Positions 52,080-61,389 of a stretch of 64,000 nucleotides of DNA are shown here, one piece after another (the first letter of the stretch is position 1; the number at the start of each line of letters is the position of its first letter). The stretch lies in NCBI RefSeq assembly GCF_001921205.1, contig NZ_MSIE01000008.1, positions 62,001 through 126,000 on the forward strand, in the 5' to 3' direction. The translations under genes were made by a program, and so were the position numbers. The stretch is from Actinophytocola xanthii. GTDB lineage: Bacteria; Actinomycetota; Actinomycetes; Mycobacteriales; Pseudonocardiaceae. The notes beneath the pieces were generated by a model, which was given only the letters and a program-made list of their open reading frames with translations, was not told the origin of the DNA and ran no database searches.

Positions 52080-53493
52080 TGCCCTGCTCGGCCGCCCAGC
52101 GCCGCAGCTCCGCGACCGCCTCGTCGTGGTCGAGCGGTCCCCGGTCCAGCCGCAGCTCCTTCAGGAACCGCCAGGCCTTGCCCACGAGCGGTCCCGGCGG
52201 CAGGCCCAGCAGCCGCATGATCTCGTTGCCGTCCAGGTCCGGCCGCACCCTGGCCAGGTCCTCCTCGGCGGCGATCCGCGCGATCCGCTCCTCGAGGTCG
52301 TCGTAGGTGCGCTGCAACGCCGCCGCCTTGCGGCGGTTGCGCGTCGTGCAGTCGGCCCGAACCAGCTTGTGCAGCCGGGAGAGCAGGGGACCGGCGTCGG
52401 TGACGTACCGGCGGACGGCGGAGTCGGTCCACTCGCCGCGGCCGTAGCCGTGGAACCGCAGGTGCAGGTACACGAGCTGGGCGACGTCCTCGATGACGTC
52501 CTTGGGGTACCGCAGGGCTCGCAAGCGCTTGCGGACCATCTTCGCCCCGACCACCTCGTGGTGGTGGAAGCTCACTCCGCCACCGGAGATGTGCCGCCGG
52601 GTGGCCGGCTTGCCGATGTCGTGCAGGAGGGCTGCCAGCCGGAGCACGAGGTCCGGGGCGTTGTCCTGCTCCTCGAGGTCGATCGCCTGGTCGAGCACCA
52701 CCAGCGAGTGCTGGTAGACGTCCTTGTGCTGGTGGTGCTCGTCGATCTCCAGCCGCATGGCCGGCACCTCGGGCAGCACGTGGTCGGCGAGGCCCGTGTC
52801 CACCATCAGCTCCACGCCCCGGCGGGGGAACCGGCCGGTCAGCAACTTGGACAGCTCCGCCTGGACCCGCTCCGCGGTGATCCGGGTGATCTCGTCGGTC
52901 ATCTCCCGGATGGCCTCGAGCACCCGGGGTGCCGGGGCGAAGCCGAGCTGGCTGACGAACCGGACCGCGCGCATCATCCGCAGCGGGTCGTCGGCGAAGG
53001 ACTCCTGGGGGGTCGCCGGCGTGTCCAGCCGGCGGGCGGCCAGCGCGGCCAGCCCGTCGTGCGGGTCGACGAAGGTCCTCGTGGACAGCTCGACAGCCAT
53101 CGCGTTGACGGTGAAGTCCCGCCGCACCAGGTCCTCGGTGATCGAGTCGCCGAACCGGACCTCCGGGTTGCGGCTCTGCCGGTCGTAGGTGTCCGCGCGG
53201 AAGGTGGTGATCTCCAGGTCGGTACCCCGCCGCCGCGCGCCGATCGTGCCGAACTCGATACCGGTGTCCCAGATCGCGTCCGCCCAGCCGGTGACCAACC
53301 GCCGCACCTGCTCCGGACGGGCGTCGGTGGCGAAGTCGAGGTCTGTTCCCAGGCGCCCGAGCAACGCGTCGCGCACGCTTCCGCCGACGAGGTACAGCCG
53401 GTGGCCGGCCTCGTTGAACCGCGCGGCGAGCTCGTCCGCCACCGGGAAGCTCAGGCGTTCGAGCACGGCATCGGGTTGGGTCAGGTTGGACAC
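52054..53493 (-). CDS. pcnA: CCA tRNA nucleotidyltransferase
   Basis: Adds CCA to tRNA 3' ends, 479 residues. Seen: nucleotidyltransferase motif [24 protein letters not shown] near residue 35, [11 protein letters not shown], an RDFTVNAMA segment, and a C-terminal HD domain [13 protein letters not shown] near 290. Fusion with an HD phosphohydrolase domain is typical of actinobacterial PcnA. It is orthologous by position to Rv3907c, and divergent from mutT4. The 77-bp gap before mutT4 holds both promoters. Confidence 0.95.
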   Translation of the reverse strand: MSNLTQPDAVLERLSFPVADELAARFNEAGHRLYLVGGSVRDALLGRLGTDLDFATDARPEQVRRLVTGWADAIWDTGIEFGTIGARRRGTDLEITTFRADTYDRQSRNPEVRFGDSITEDLVRRDFTVNAMAVELSTRTFVDPHDGLAALAARRLDTPATPQESFADDPLRMMRAVRFVSQLGFAPAPRVLEAIREMTDEITRITAERVQAELSKLLTGRFPRRGVELMVDTGLADHVLPEVPAMRLEIDEHHQHKDVYQHSLVVLDQAIDLEEQDNAPDLVLRLAALLHDIGKPATRRHISGGGVSFHHHEVVGAKMVRKRLRALRYPKDVIEDVAQLVYLHLRFHGYGRGEWTDSAVRRYVTDAGPLLSRLHKLVRADCTTRNRRKAAALQRTYDDLEERIARIAAEEDLARVRPDLDGNEIMRLLGLPPGPLVGKAWRFLKELRLDRGPLDHDEAVAELRRWAAEQGITPAGDDA

Positions 53494-53570
53494 GGGGAAC
53501 GAGCGTATCTGGCGGTCACGCCCAGACTAACCGCCGACCCGGCGACCCGGCTCGCACTACGATCGCGTTC

Positions 53571-54134
53571 ATGCCCTCGTCGTCCGGCCGGCCCCAGGGC
53601 GCCCGCTCCGGGCGTCGCGGTCGCAGGCGTGGCCGGCGGATGGCGGCGGTGGACGAGACCTCGGCCGGAGGCGTGGTGTTCAACGTCCAGCGCGACCGGA
53701 TCGTGCTGATCGGCCGCCTCGACCGGCGCGGCCGGTTGCTGTGGTCGCTGCCCAAGGGACACATCGAGGAGGGCGAGACCCCCGAGCAGACCGCGGTTCG
53801 GGAGGTCACCGAGGAGACCGGGATCCGGGGCGAGATAATCCGACCGCTCGGCACCATCGACTACTGGTTCGTCGCCGACCGCCGCCGGATCCACAAGACC
53901 GTGCACCACTTCCTGATGGAGGAGCTCGGCGGCGAGCTCTCCGACGACGACGTCGAGGTGACCGAGGTCGCCTGGGTCCCCCTCGACGAGCTGGAGGAGC
54001 GCCTTGCCTATGCCGACGAGCGCCGCCTGGTGCTGCGTGCGCTCAAGCTGCTGGAGGTGCGGTTGGACGTCCCGGCCGGCGACGACGTCACCGGCGCGGC
54101 CGGCGACGTCTCGGCCAGGGCGGACGGGAGCTGA
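53571..54134 (+). CDS. NUDIX hydrolase (MutT4-like)
   Basis: NUDIX hydrolase of 187 residues. The Nudix box [22 protein letters not shown] matches Gx5Ex7REUxEExGU exactly at residues about 63-84. A basic N-terminal tail ([17 protein letters not shown]) precedes it. MutT4 (Rv3908) is the position homologue. TACGAT lies 7 nt before ATG 53571, a leaderless type start. It may sanitise oxidised nucleotides or hydrolyse dinucleotide polyphosphates. DUF6049 gene follows 6 bp later, so it is the first gene of an operon leading to murJ. Confidence 0.92.
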   Translation: MPSSSGRPQGARSGRRGRRRGRRMAAVDETSAGGVVFNVQRDRIVLIGRLDRRGRLLWSLPKGHIEEGETPEQTAVREVTEETGIRGEIIRPLGTIDYWFVADRRRIHKTVHHFLMEELGGELSDDDVEVTEVAWVPLDELEERLAYADERRLVLRALKLLEVRLDVPAGDDVTGAAGDVSARADGS

Positions 54135-54140
54135 TCCGGC

Positions 54141-56351
54141 GTGACCAGGTGGAAGGCGGCCCTCCTCGCGGCCACACTGCTGGCCCTGGCCTCGGCCGGA
54201 CCGGTGCCGGGCGCCGCGGCCGAGCCGATCGGCGACCAGGTCGCCCAGACCCGGGACGGCCAGGAGATGCTCCGGCTCGAGGTCGAGTCGCTTGCCCCCC
54301 GGTTCGTCACCTCGGCCACCCCGAAGCTGACCGTCACCGGCCGGATCACCAACGTCGGCGACCGGCGGGTGGACGACATCCGGGTCAAGGTCCAGCGCGG
54401 CGAGCCGGTCGAACGGGACGTCGACCTGCGTGACCTCGCGAAGCTCGCCACCGACTCGGCGAGCTCCCCGTTCGTCGACGTGAGCCGGTCGCTCGCGCCC
54501 GGCGAGTCCGCGGCGGTCCGGCTGGAGGCGACGGTCCGCGGCACCGAGCAGTCGCTCGCGCTCACCGAGCCGGGCGTCTACCCGGTCCTGGTCAACGTGA
54601 ACGGGCGCCCGGACTACGGCGGCCAGGCCAGGCTGGCCGCGGTGTCGCTCCCGCTGCCGGTGCTGTCGGTCCCCGGTGGCCCCGCAGCCACCGTCGGTCC
54701 ACGTCCGCGGGGGATCTCGATCATCTGGCCCATCCTGGACACCCGACCGCGGCGCCTGGCGACCACCGACGGCTCCGTGGTCCTCACCGACGACGACCTG
54801 GCCGACTCGCTCTCCCCGGGCGGACGGCTGTTCGGCCTGGTCAACTCGGTGGCGAAGGTCACCGCCAACGACGGCACGCTGCTCAGCTCGTTGTGCTTCG
54901 CGGTCGATCCCGACCTGCTGCAGACGGTCTCGGCGATGGCCGGCGGCTACCGGGTCCGCGGGGAGAACGGACGCCTCGTCGCCGGCCGCGGTGCCGCGGT
55001 GGCGACCGACTGGCTGACCAGGGTCGCCGGTCTGACCAGGGGCCGGTGTGTGCTCTCGGTGCCCTTCGCGGACACCGACCTGGTCGCCCTGTCCCGCTCC
55101 GGTGCGGTTGACCTCACCCAGCTCGCGCTCGCGAGCTCCGCGATCGTCGCCGAACTGCTGTCCCCGGTGCAGCCGGCCAAGGAGCTGTACTGGCCGGCCG
55201 GCGGTTCGTTCGACCAGCGCACGCTGCTCGACCTCGCCGCGTTGGGGCCGACGACCGTGCTCGCCGACCCCACCCACCTGCAGAAGGTCCGAGGTCAGCC
55301 GCCGTTCACGGTCACCGGCTACCAGACGCCGGCACCGGTCCGCGCGCTGCCGATCGACTCGCTCGTGTCCTCCGCGCTCGAGCTCGACCGGCCCGGGGCC
55401 GGTGCGGACACCTCGCTGCAGCGTGGACTGGCCGCGCTCACCTTCCGCGCCCTGTTCGACAGCGGTGCCGACGGGACCCGGATCCTGGTCGCCCCGCCCC
55501 GGCGCTGGACGGCCTCCGAGCAGGAGCTGACCGGCTACCTCGACCTGGCTCAGCGGCTGTTCGACTCCGGCTCGGCCGTCCCGCAGTCGCTGGTCGGCAC
55601 GCTGTCCGGAATCGACCAGGGAACCGCGGCCGGTCTCGCCTACACCCCGCAGGACGCCGCACGCGAGATCCCCACCGCCGTCACCGCCGACGTGGCCAGG
55701 ATCAACGGCACCAAGCGCGACCTGCTCAACGCGATGGACGACGACAACACCAGCGACGTCGACCCGAACACGCTGCTCTCGCCCATGCAGTACGGGCTGC
55801 TCCGCGGCACGTCCACCGCCTGGCGTGGAGCCCCGGAGCGGGCGGAGGCGGCCGTCGAGCAGGTCGACGACCAGCTCGGCGCGCTGTGCGACCAGGTCGT
55901 GGTGAACAACCAGGGCCGGCCGCTGGCGCTGGCCTCCGGGGACAGCCCGATCCCGGTCAACGTCTACAACGGGCTGCCGGTGAGCATCGTCGTCCGGATC
56001 CGGCTGGTCGCCCCGCCCGGGCTGTCCCCCGCTCCCCCCCAGGACGTCCGGATCCCCCCGCTGAGCTCGATCAGCCGGTACATCTCGGCCGAGGTCACCA
56101 GGGCGGGCCGGTTCAAGGTGGACGCCAAGCTCTCCACCCCCGGGGGCACCAAGCTGGGCAGCACCGCCCAACTGGAGCTGAGCTCCACCTCCTACGGGAT
56201 CATCACGGTCGCCATCACCGGCACCGCCGGCGCGGTGCTGGTCCTGCTGGTCGCCATCCGGCTCGTCCGCCGGGTCCGCACGGCGCGAGCGGCCAGGCCG
56301 GGTCCGGGACCGGAGCCGATCCTGGACGGCGAGGCCCGCGTTGAGCCGTAG
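54141..56351 (+). CDS. DUF6049 family envelope protein (Rv3909-type)
   Basis: A 736-residue exported protein with a signal peptide (WKAALLAATLLALASAGPVPGAAA), a long extracytoplasmic beta-rich region and a C-terminal membrane helix (IITVAITGTAGAVLVLLVAIRLV near 690-712), then a short basic cytoplasmic tail. It matches Rv3909 by position and size. Its role in peptidoglycan export is not known. GTG 54141 lies 6 bp after mutT4. Its last codons overlap the frame upstream of murJ. Confidence 0.85.
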   Translation: MTRWKAALLAATLLALASAGPVPGAAAEPIGDQVAQTRDGQEMLRLEVESLAPRFVTSATPKLTVTGRITNVGDRRVDDIRVKVQRGEPVERDVDLRDLAKLATDSASSPFVDVSRSLAPGESAAVRLEATVRGTEQSLALTEPGVYPVLVNVNGRPDYGGQARLAAVSLPLPVLSVPGGPAATVGPRPRGISIIWPILDTRPRRLATTDGSVVLTDDDLADSLSPGGRLFGLVNSVAKVTANDGTLLSSLCFAVDPDLLQTVSAMAGGYRVRGENGRLVAGRGAAVATDWLTRVAGLTRGRCVLSVPFADTDLVALSRSGAVDLTQLALASSAIVAELLSPVQPAKELYWPAGGSFDQRTLLDLAALGPTTVLADPTHLQKVRGQPPFTVTGYQTPAPVRALPIDSLVSSALELDRPGAGADTSLQRGLAALTFRALFDSGADGTRILVAPPRRWTASEQELTGYLDLAQRLFDSGSAVPQSLVGTLSGIDQGTAAGLAYTPQDAAREIPTAVTADVARINGTKRDLLNAMDDDNTSDVDPNTLLSPMQYGLLRGTSTAWRGAPERAEAAVEQVDDQLGALCDQVVVNNQGRPLALASGDSPIPVNVYNGLPVSIVVRIRLVAPPGLSPAPPQDVRIPPLSSISRYISAEVTRAGRFKVDAKLSTPGGTKLGSTAQLELSSTSYGIITVAITGTAGAVLVLLVAIRLVRRVRTARAARPGPGPEPILDGEARVEP

Positions 56352-56394
56352 CGGCGGTACGACGCGCCGGCCGGGCAGTACACAATCAGACGCT

Positions 56395-58059
56395 GTGACC
56401 GACCGAACCGACCAGGCGACCGAGCACCTGCCCCGACCGACCACCGGCCGGAGCGACGGGACGCCCTCGCTCGCCAGGGCCAGCGGGTCGATGGCGATCG
56501 CCACCCTGGTCAGCCGGATCACCGGGTTCGCCTGGAAGGTCATGCTCGCCTGGGCGGCCAGCCTCGGCGTGGTCAACGACTCGTTCACCGTGGCCAACAC
56601 GCTGCCCAACATCGTCTACGAGCTGCTGTTCGGCGGGGTGCTGGCGAGCGTGGTCGTACCGCTGCTGGTGCGCGCGCAGGACGACCGGGACGGCGGGCTC
56701 GCCTACACCCAGCGCCTGATCACCATGGGCATGAGCATGCTCGCTGTCGGCACGGTGGTCGCGGTGGCGCTGGCCCCGCTGTTCACCCGGCTGTACATGG
56801 ACGGCTCGACCGGCGAGGCCAACCCGGAGCTCGCCACGGCGTTCGCCTACCTGCTGCTGCCGGAGATCATCTTCTACGGCCTGTTCGCCATCCTGTCGGC
56901 GATCCTGCAGGCCAAGCAGGTGTTCGGCCCACCGGCCTGGGCGCCGGTCATGAACAACGTGATCGTCATGGCGACGATCGGGGTGTACGCGGTGCTGCCG
57001 GGGGAGATCTCGCTGAACCCGGTTCGGATGGGCGACGCGAAGCTGCTCACGCTGGGCGTCGGCGTGACGCTGGGCATCGCCGTGCAGGCCCTGGTGCTCC
57101 TGCCGGCGCTGCGCCGGGTCGGGTTCCGGTTCCGCTGGAACTGGGGCCTGGACGAGCGGTTCCGCGAGTTCGGCGGGCTGGCGCTGTGGATCGTCGGCTA
57201 CGTGGCGATCAGCCAGGTGGGCATGGTGTTCACCACCCGGGTGCTGACCGCGGGGGCGTCCGGCGGCGCGGCCATCTACTCCAACGCCTGGCTGCTGTTC
57301 CAGCTGCCATACGGGGTGATCGGGGTGTCGCTGCTGACCGCGATCATGCCCCGGCTGAGCCGCTCGGCAGCCGACGGCGACACCGACAAGCTGATCGCCG
57401 ACCTCTCGCTGGGAAGCCGGATGTCCACGGTGCTGCTGGTGCCGCTGTCCGCGATCCTCACCGTGACCGGCTCGTCGATCGGCGTCGCGCTGTTCAACTA
57501 CGGCAACGCCGACGTCGCCGACGCCCAGCGGCTCGGCGACGCGCTCGCGTTCTCGGCGTTCGGCATCCTGCCCTACGCCCTGGTCATGCTGCAGCTGCGC
57601 GTGTTCTACGCGATGAAGGACGCACGCACGCCCACCCTGATCATGGTCGTGATGACCGTGGTCAAGATCCCGCTGCTGTACATGTGCAGCGGGCTGCTCC
57701 GACCCGACCACGTGGTCATCGGGGTGCTGCTGGTCAACTCGCTGACCTTCGTCGTCGGTGCGGTGCTCGGCCAGATGTGGCTGTGGGTGCGGCTGGGCCG
57801 GCTGCAGAGCATGCGGGTGGTGCGGGTGATCGTGCAGAGCGCGGCCGCCGGCGCCGGCGGCGTGCTCCTGGCGTTCGGCGCCGGGCTGCTGGTCGACCTC
57901 GTGCTCGACGGGACAGGCCCGACCCTGGTCGCCTGGGTGAAGGTCGTCATCCAGTCGTTGCTCACCGGGGTGGCGGCGTTCGCCCTGCTCGCGGTGTTCA
58001 AGGTGCCCGAACTCGACCCCGCGGTGCAACGAATCACCCGTCTGGTCCGTCGAGGTTGA
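56395..58059 (+). CDS. murJ: Lipid II flippase MurJ
   Basis: MurJ/MviN of 554 residues with about 14 helices, moving lipid II to the outer membrane face. Seen: SMAIATLVSRITGFAWKVMLAWAASLGVVNDSFTVANTLPNIVYELLFGGVLASVVVPLLVRA, and KQVFGPPAWAPVMNN. The C-terminus ends after the last helix at VQRITRLVRRG without a kinase domain, unlike Rv3910. GTG 56395 is chosen; a TTG at 56341 overlaps the DUF6049 end and adds a poor tail. Essential in most bacteria. Operon with DUF6049 upstream; a separate pseudokinase gene follows 106 bp later. Confidence 0.95.
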   Translation: MTDRTDQATEHLPRPTTGRSDGTPSLARASGSMAIATLVSRITGFAWKVMLAWAASLGVVNDSFTVANTLPNIVYELLFGGVLASVVVPLLVRAQDDRDGGLAYTQRLITMGMSMLAVGTVVAVALAPLFTRLYMDGSTGEANPELATAFAYLLLPEIIFYGLFAILSAILQAKQVFGPPAWAPVMNNVIVMATIGVYAVLPGEISLNPVRMGDAKLLTLGVGVTLGIAVQALVLLPALRRVGFRFRWNWGLDERFREFGGLALWIVGYVAISQVGMVFTTRVLTAGASGGAAIYSNAWLLFQLPYGVIGVSLLTAIMPRLSRSAADGDTDKLIADLSLGSRMSTVLLVPLSAILTVTGSSIGVALFNYGNADVADAQRLGDALAFSAFGILPYALVMLQLRVFYAMKDARTPTLIMVVMTVVKIPLLYMCSGLLRPDHVVIGVLLVNSLTFVVGAVLGQMWLWVRLGRLQSMRVVRVIVQSAAAGAGGVLLAFGAGLLVDLVLDGTGPTLVAWVKVVIQSLLTGVAAFALLAVFKVPELDPAVQRITRLVRRG

Positions 58060-58165
58060 TGAGAACGACGGGAATAACCCCCGCCGGTCACGTACGCTCG
58101 TTCTGATCGGCCCAACACGTCAGTCCGTTGTCCACCTCGCTGGGGCTGGGGGCGGGGAGAGTGCA

Positions 58166-59716
58166 GTGACTACGAGGCGAACCGAATCCCTGACCGGCGA
58201 GCTGGCCCCCGGTGGCGCCGGGGAGCAGTTCCTGCTGCCCGGAGCCGTGATCGGGGACGGCCGGTACCGGTTGCTCGCCCAGTTCGGCGTGGACGAACGG
58301 GCGGGCGCGCACCTCTGGCGAGCCCGGGACAACCAGCTCCGTCGCGACGTGGCCCTGACCGTCCTGGTCGGCCAGGCCAGCGACGCCAAGCGCGCCGCCG
58401 ACGCCCGCCGGACCCTGGAACGGGCCGCGCACGCCGCCCGGTTCGCCCACCCCGGCATGGCCCGGGTGCTGGACGTGCTCAGCCTCGGCAACGGCGTCTC
58501 CCCCAACGAGGGGTTGCTCGGCATCGTCGTCGCCGACTGGTCGGCCGGAACCGACCTGGTCGACCTGGTCGCCGAGCGCCCGCTGCCCGCGGCGACGGCC
58601 GCCCGGCTGCTCGAGCCGCTGGCCGCGGCCGTCGAGCGGGCCCACGTCGCCGGCCTCGTGCTCGGTGTCGACCACCCGCAGCGGATCCGGGTCACCCCGG
58701 ACGGAACGTTGCGGCTGGCGTTCCCCGCGCCGCTGCCCGAGGCGGTGCCGCGCGACGACGTCAAGGGTCTCGGAGCCGTGCTGTACCTGCTGCTCACCGG
58801 GCAGTGGCCGCTGCCGGGCGGACCGGCGGCCGTTGCGTCGGCGCCGATCGCGCCGGACGGTTCGATCGCGCCGCCGGAGGCCCTGAACCCCGCCATCCCG
58901 CACGAGCTGTCGGCGGTGGCGCTGCGCAGCCTCGAGGACACCTCGATCGGCGGCATCAGGACCAGCGCCACCCTGCTCTCGGTCCTCGACCAGGCCGCGG
59001 AGTCAGCCGAGCAGACCGAGTTCCTGCGCCCGGTGGTGCCGGGTACCGAGGACGACGAGGGGCCGGTGTGGACCACCCGGCCGCCGGCCCGGGACCGGGC
59101 CCGTCGCCGGAAGCTCGCGATCGGCGTCACCGCGCTGGCGGTCGCCACCGTCGGCATTCTGGCCTGGATCGGCATGATGCTGATCGACTTCTTCGGCGAC
59201 GACTCCGGCGGGACCGGCAACACGGTCGTGGTCAGCCAGCCGCCGCCCAAGGACGGGGAGACGGCCCCGCCGCGACCCAAGCCCGCCGGGCCGGTCAAGC
59301 CGGCCCAGGTCGCCGAGTACAACCCGGAGGGCTCGGAGGACGACGAGAAGGACGCCACCAACGTCACCGACGGTGACCCAGGCACCCTCTGGGAGACCGA
59401 CACCTACAAGCAGCAGTTCCCCGCGCTCAAGCCCGGCGTCGGCATCATGGCCTCGTTCGCCGACCCGGTCCGCTTCGCCGCGGTCACCGTCGAGTCGCCG
59501 AGCCCGGGCACGGTCGTGGAGATCCGCACCGCCCCGTCGCCGACACCGACGCTCGAGGAGACCAAGACGATCGCCTCCGCGACGCTGAGCGCCGGCCGTA
59601 CGGAGATCCAGCTGCCCAACGCCGAACCGTCGCAGTACCTGATCGTCTGGATCACGAAGCTCGGTGAGGGCAACGAGTCGGCGCTGGCCGAGCTGGGGTT
59701 CGTCCGGGCCAGCTGA
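58166..59716 (+). CDS. Membrane pseudokinase (Rv3910 C-terminal counterpart)
   Basis: A 516-residue protein: kinase-like domain about 25-285, a membrane helix near 312-335 (AIGVTALAVATVGILAWIGMMLIDFF), Pro-rich linker, then an outer beta-sandwich of about 140 residues. The kinase fold is degenerate: VALKVL has become VALTVLVGQ (Lys lost), and no HRDxKxxN loop or DFG is recognisable. The kinase portion ends GLGAVLYLLLTGQWPLPG. Mycobacterial MviN carries this pseudokinase and outer domain fused to the flippase; here they are separate genes. It may recruit an FHA protein after phosphorylation by PknB. GTG 58166 follows GGGGAGA. Confidence 0.85.
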   Translation: MTTRRTESLTGELAPGGAGEQFLLPGAVIGDGRYRLLAQFGVDERAGAHLWRARDNQLRRDVALTVLVGQASDAKRAADARRTLERAAHAARFAHPGMARVLDVLSLGNGVSPNEGLLGIVVADWSAGTDLVDLVAERPLPAATAARLLEPLAAAVERAHVAGLVLGVDHPQRIRVTPDGTLRLAFPAPLPEAVPRDDVKGLGAVLYLLLTGQWPLPGGPAAVASAPIAPDGSIAPPEALNPAIPHELSAVALRSLEDTSIGGIRTSATLLSVLDQAAESAEQTEFLRPVVPGTEDDEGPVWTTRPPARDRARRRKLAIGVTALAVATVGILAWIGMMLIDFFGDDSGGTGNTVVVSQPPPKDGETAPPRPKPAGPVKPAQVAEYNPEGSEDDEKDATNVTDGDPGTLWETDTYKQQFPALKPGVGIMASFADPVRFAAVTVESPSPGTVVEIRTAPSPTPTLEETKTIASATLSAGRTEIQLPNAEPSQYLIVWITKLGEGNESALAELGFVRAS

Positions 59717-59773
59717 GCACGTGGTGGAGGCCACACCTCGGGTGGTCCGGGGGGCGACCGATATCCTCGTGCC

Positions 59774-60400
59774 GTGACCACCGCCGCCAGCTCGGACGCC
59801 GACCTCATCGCGGCGCACGCCGCCGGTGACCCGCGAGCCTTCGCTGAGTTGGTCCGCCGCCACCGGGACCGCATGTGGGCCGTCGCCCTGCGCACGCTGC
59901 GTGATCCCGAGGAGGCCTCCGACGCTCTGCAGGAGGCGTTCATCTCCGCCTTCCGCGCCGCCGCGTCGTTCCGGGCGGAGTCGCAGGTCACGACCTGGCT
60001 GCACCGGATCGTCGTGAACGCCTGCCTCGACCGGGTGCGAAGACGCCAGTCCCGGCCCACCGTTCCACTGCCGGAGACCGGTCCGGGTGAGCCGGCCGCC
60101 CCGCGTGACTCGATGTCCGAGCGGGAGACCCGGCTCGTCGTGCAGAAAGCGCTCAGCCAGCTCTCCGAGGACCAACGGGTACCGATCGTGCTGGTCGACG
60201 TGGAGGGGTACTCGGTCGCCGAGACCGCCGCACTGCTCGGGATCGCGGAGGGCACGGTGAAGAGCCGGTGTGCCAGGGGGCGGGCCAAGCTCGCCAAAGT
60301 TCTCGGGCATCTCCGGAACCCGGATGCAGAAGCGAACGTCCCAGATGGCGCTGTTGAAGGGCGGAGTGTGCCGGCGAGGCGCCGCGGGGAGGGACGATGA
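59774..60400 (+). CDS. sigM: ECF RNA polymerase sigma factor SigM
   Basis: ECF sigma factor of 208 residues. Region 2: FAELVRRHRDRMWAVALRTLRDPEEASDALQEAFISAFRAAASF; region 4: ALSQLSEDQRVPIVLVDVEGYSVAETAALLGIAEGTVKSRCARGRAKLAKVLG. Position matches Rv3911 (sigM), next to its anti-sigma gene. GTG 59774 follows TATCCT by 6 nt. The overlap ATGA with the next gene couples translation. SigM in mycobacteria responds to envelope conditions and controls surface and secretion genes; the regulon here is unknown. Confidence 0.94.
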   Translation: MTTAASSDADLIAAHAAGDPRAFAELVRRHRDRMWAVALRTLRDPEEASDALQEAFISAFRAAASFRAESQVTTWLHRIVVNACLDRVRRRQSRPTVPLPETGPGEPAAPRDSMSERETRLVVQKALSQLSEDQRVPIVLVDVEGYSVAETAALLGIAEGTVKSRCARGRAKLAKVLGHLRNPDAEANVPDGAVEGRSVPARRRGEGR

Positions 60401-61230
60401 CAGAGAGCGTCACGGGCGCTCACGGGCCGCCGTGGTCTGTCGACCTGCTGGCGGACCTGCACGCGGGGGTGCTCGACGCCGAGACCGCGGCCCGGCTCTG
60501 GCCGAGGGTCAACGCGGATCCGGAAGCTCGTGCGGTCCTCGAGGCACTCGACTCGGTGAAGGTGGGCCTCGGACAGCTGGCGCACGCCCCGGTCGAGCCA
60601 ATGCCGGCCCACGTTGCCGCCCGCCTCGACGCCGCGCTCGCGGCCGAGGCGCGGAGCAGGTTCGGTCCGCCGGGCTCCGCCGCGCCACCCCGGCCGTCGG
60701 CTCCGCCGCGGTCCACCGAGCCACCGGCCGGACCGTCCCTCGCCCCGGTCACCGACCTCGCCGCGGCCCGCCGCCGGCGCAACCGGATGGCCGCCTGGGG
60801 TGCCGGGCTGCTGACCGCCGCGGCCGCCGCGGCGGCGATCGCGTTCATCGCGATTCCCGGGACGTCGACCGACGGCGCACCGGTGGCCGGCAAGGGCGCC
60901 ACCGAGGCCACCGAGCCCCCGGACGGCGCCGAGCCGCCGCTCGCCCTGTCCGGGGACGACCTCAACCCGGCGATCGGCCAGCTGACCGGTGAGAAGGACT
61001 ACGGCCAGCTGGAGAACGAGCAGGGCCTCAAGGCCTGCCTGGACGGGAACGACATCCCCTCGGGCGACACCATCGGCGTCCACCCGGTCACGCTCGACGG
61101 CCAGGAGGGGATCGCCGCACTGCTCGGCGCCGGTACCGAGCCCGGCAAGTTCCGTGTCGTGGTCGTCGAACCGACCTGTACCGGCGGGAACCCGGACGAG
61201 ATCATGGCCGACGCCATCGTGGGCAACTGA
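60397..61230 (+). CDS. Anti-sigma-M factor RsmA-like
   Basis: A 277-residue membrane protein next to sigM, matching Rv3912 by position. Cytoplasmic part about 1-130 (SVDLLADLHAGVLDAETAARLWPRVNADPEARAVLEALDSVKVGLGQL), with no zinc anti-sigma HxxxCxxC. A membrane helix is near 133-153 (MAAWGAGLLTAAAAAAAIAFIAIPG), then an extracytoplasmic domain ending FRVVVVEPTCTGGNPDEIMADAIVGN. Starts in ATGA overlap with the sigM stop; stoichiometric expression is likely. A strong terminator follows at 61253-61283. Confidence 0.88.
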   Translation: MTESVTGAHGPPWSVDLLADLHAGVLDAETAARLWPRVNADPEARAVLEALDSVKVGLGQLAHAPVEPMPAHVAARLDAALAAEARSRFGPPGSAAPPRPSAPPRSTEPPAGPSLAPVTDLAAARRRRNRMAAWGAGLLTAAAAAAAIAFIAIPGTSTDGAPVAGKGATEATEPPDGAEPPLALSGDDLNPAIGQLTGEKDYGQLENEQGLKACLDGNDIPSGDTIGVHPVTLDGQEGIAALLGAGTEPGKFRVVVVEPTCTGGNPDEIMADAIVGN

Positions 61231-61252
61231 CGATCGTCGGACATCCGGAGCA

Positions 61253-61283
61253 GAGGCCGCGTGGACACCGTCCGCGCGGCCTC
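61253..61283 (+). terminator. Terminator after the sigM operon
   Basis: GAGGCCGCG at 61253-61261 pairs with CGCGGCCTC at 61275-61283 (9 bp); TTCTTCC follows. It separates anti-sigma from trxB, which has its own promoter. Confidence 0.75.
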
Positions 61284-61322
61284 TTCTTCCACCGTGCGTG
61301 CCTTTGGTCACCCGCGCGAAGC

Positions 61323-61349
61323 GGAACAACGGGCCCCTACGATCGTGTT
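61323..61349 (+). promoter_or_regulatory. SigH/SigR-type promoter candidate for trxBA
   Basis: GGAAC at 61323-61327, 19 nt, then GTT at 61347-61349 resembles GGAAY-N18-20-GTT promoters of SigH (mycobacteria) and SigR (Streptomyces), which control thioredoxin genes. It lies 41 bp before the trxB ATG and downstream of the sigM-operon terminator. The sequence match is partial; oxidative stress control is inferred. Confidence 0.45.
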
Positions 61350-61389
61350 CTACCGAGTGCGACGACTCGCACCGCCACCGGGAGGTCTG

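Noticed and set aside
56341-56394. N-terminal extension of murJ from a TTG at 56341
   Set aside because: The residues are Arg/Ser/Gly-rich, overlap the DUF6049 end and are unlike MurJ; the GTG at 56395 gives a typical start.
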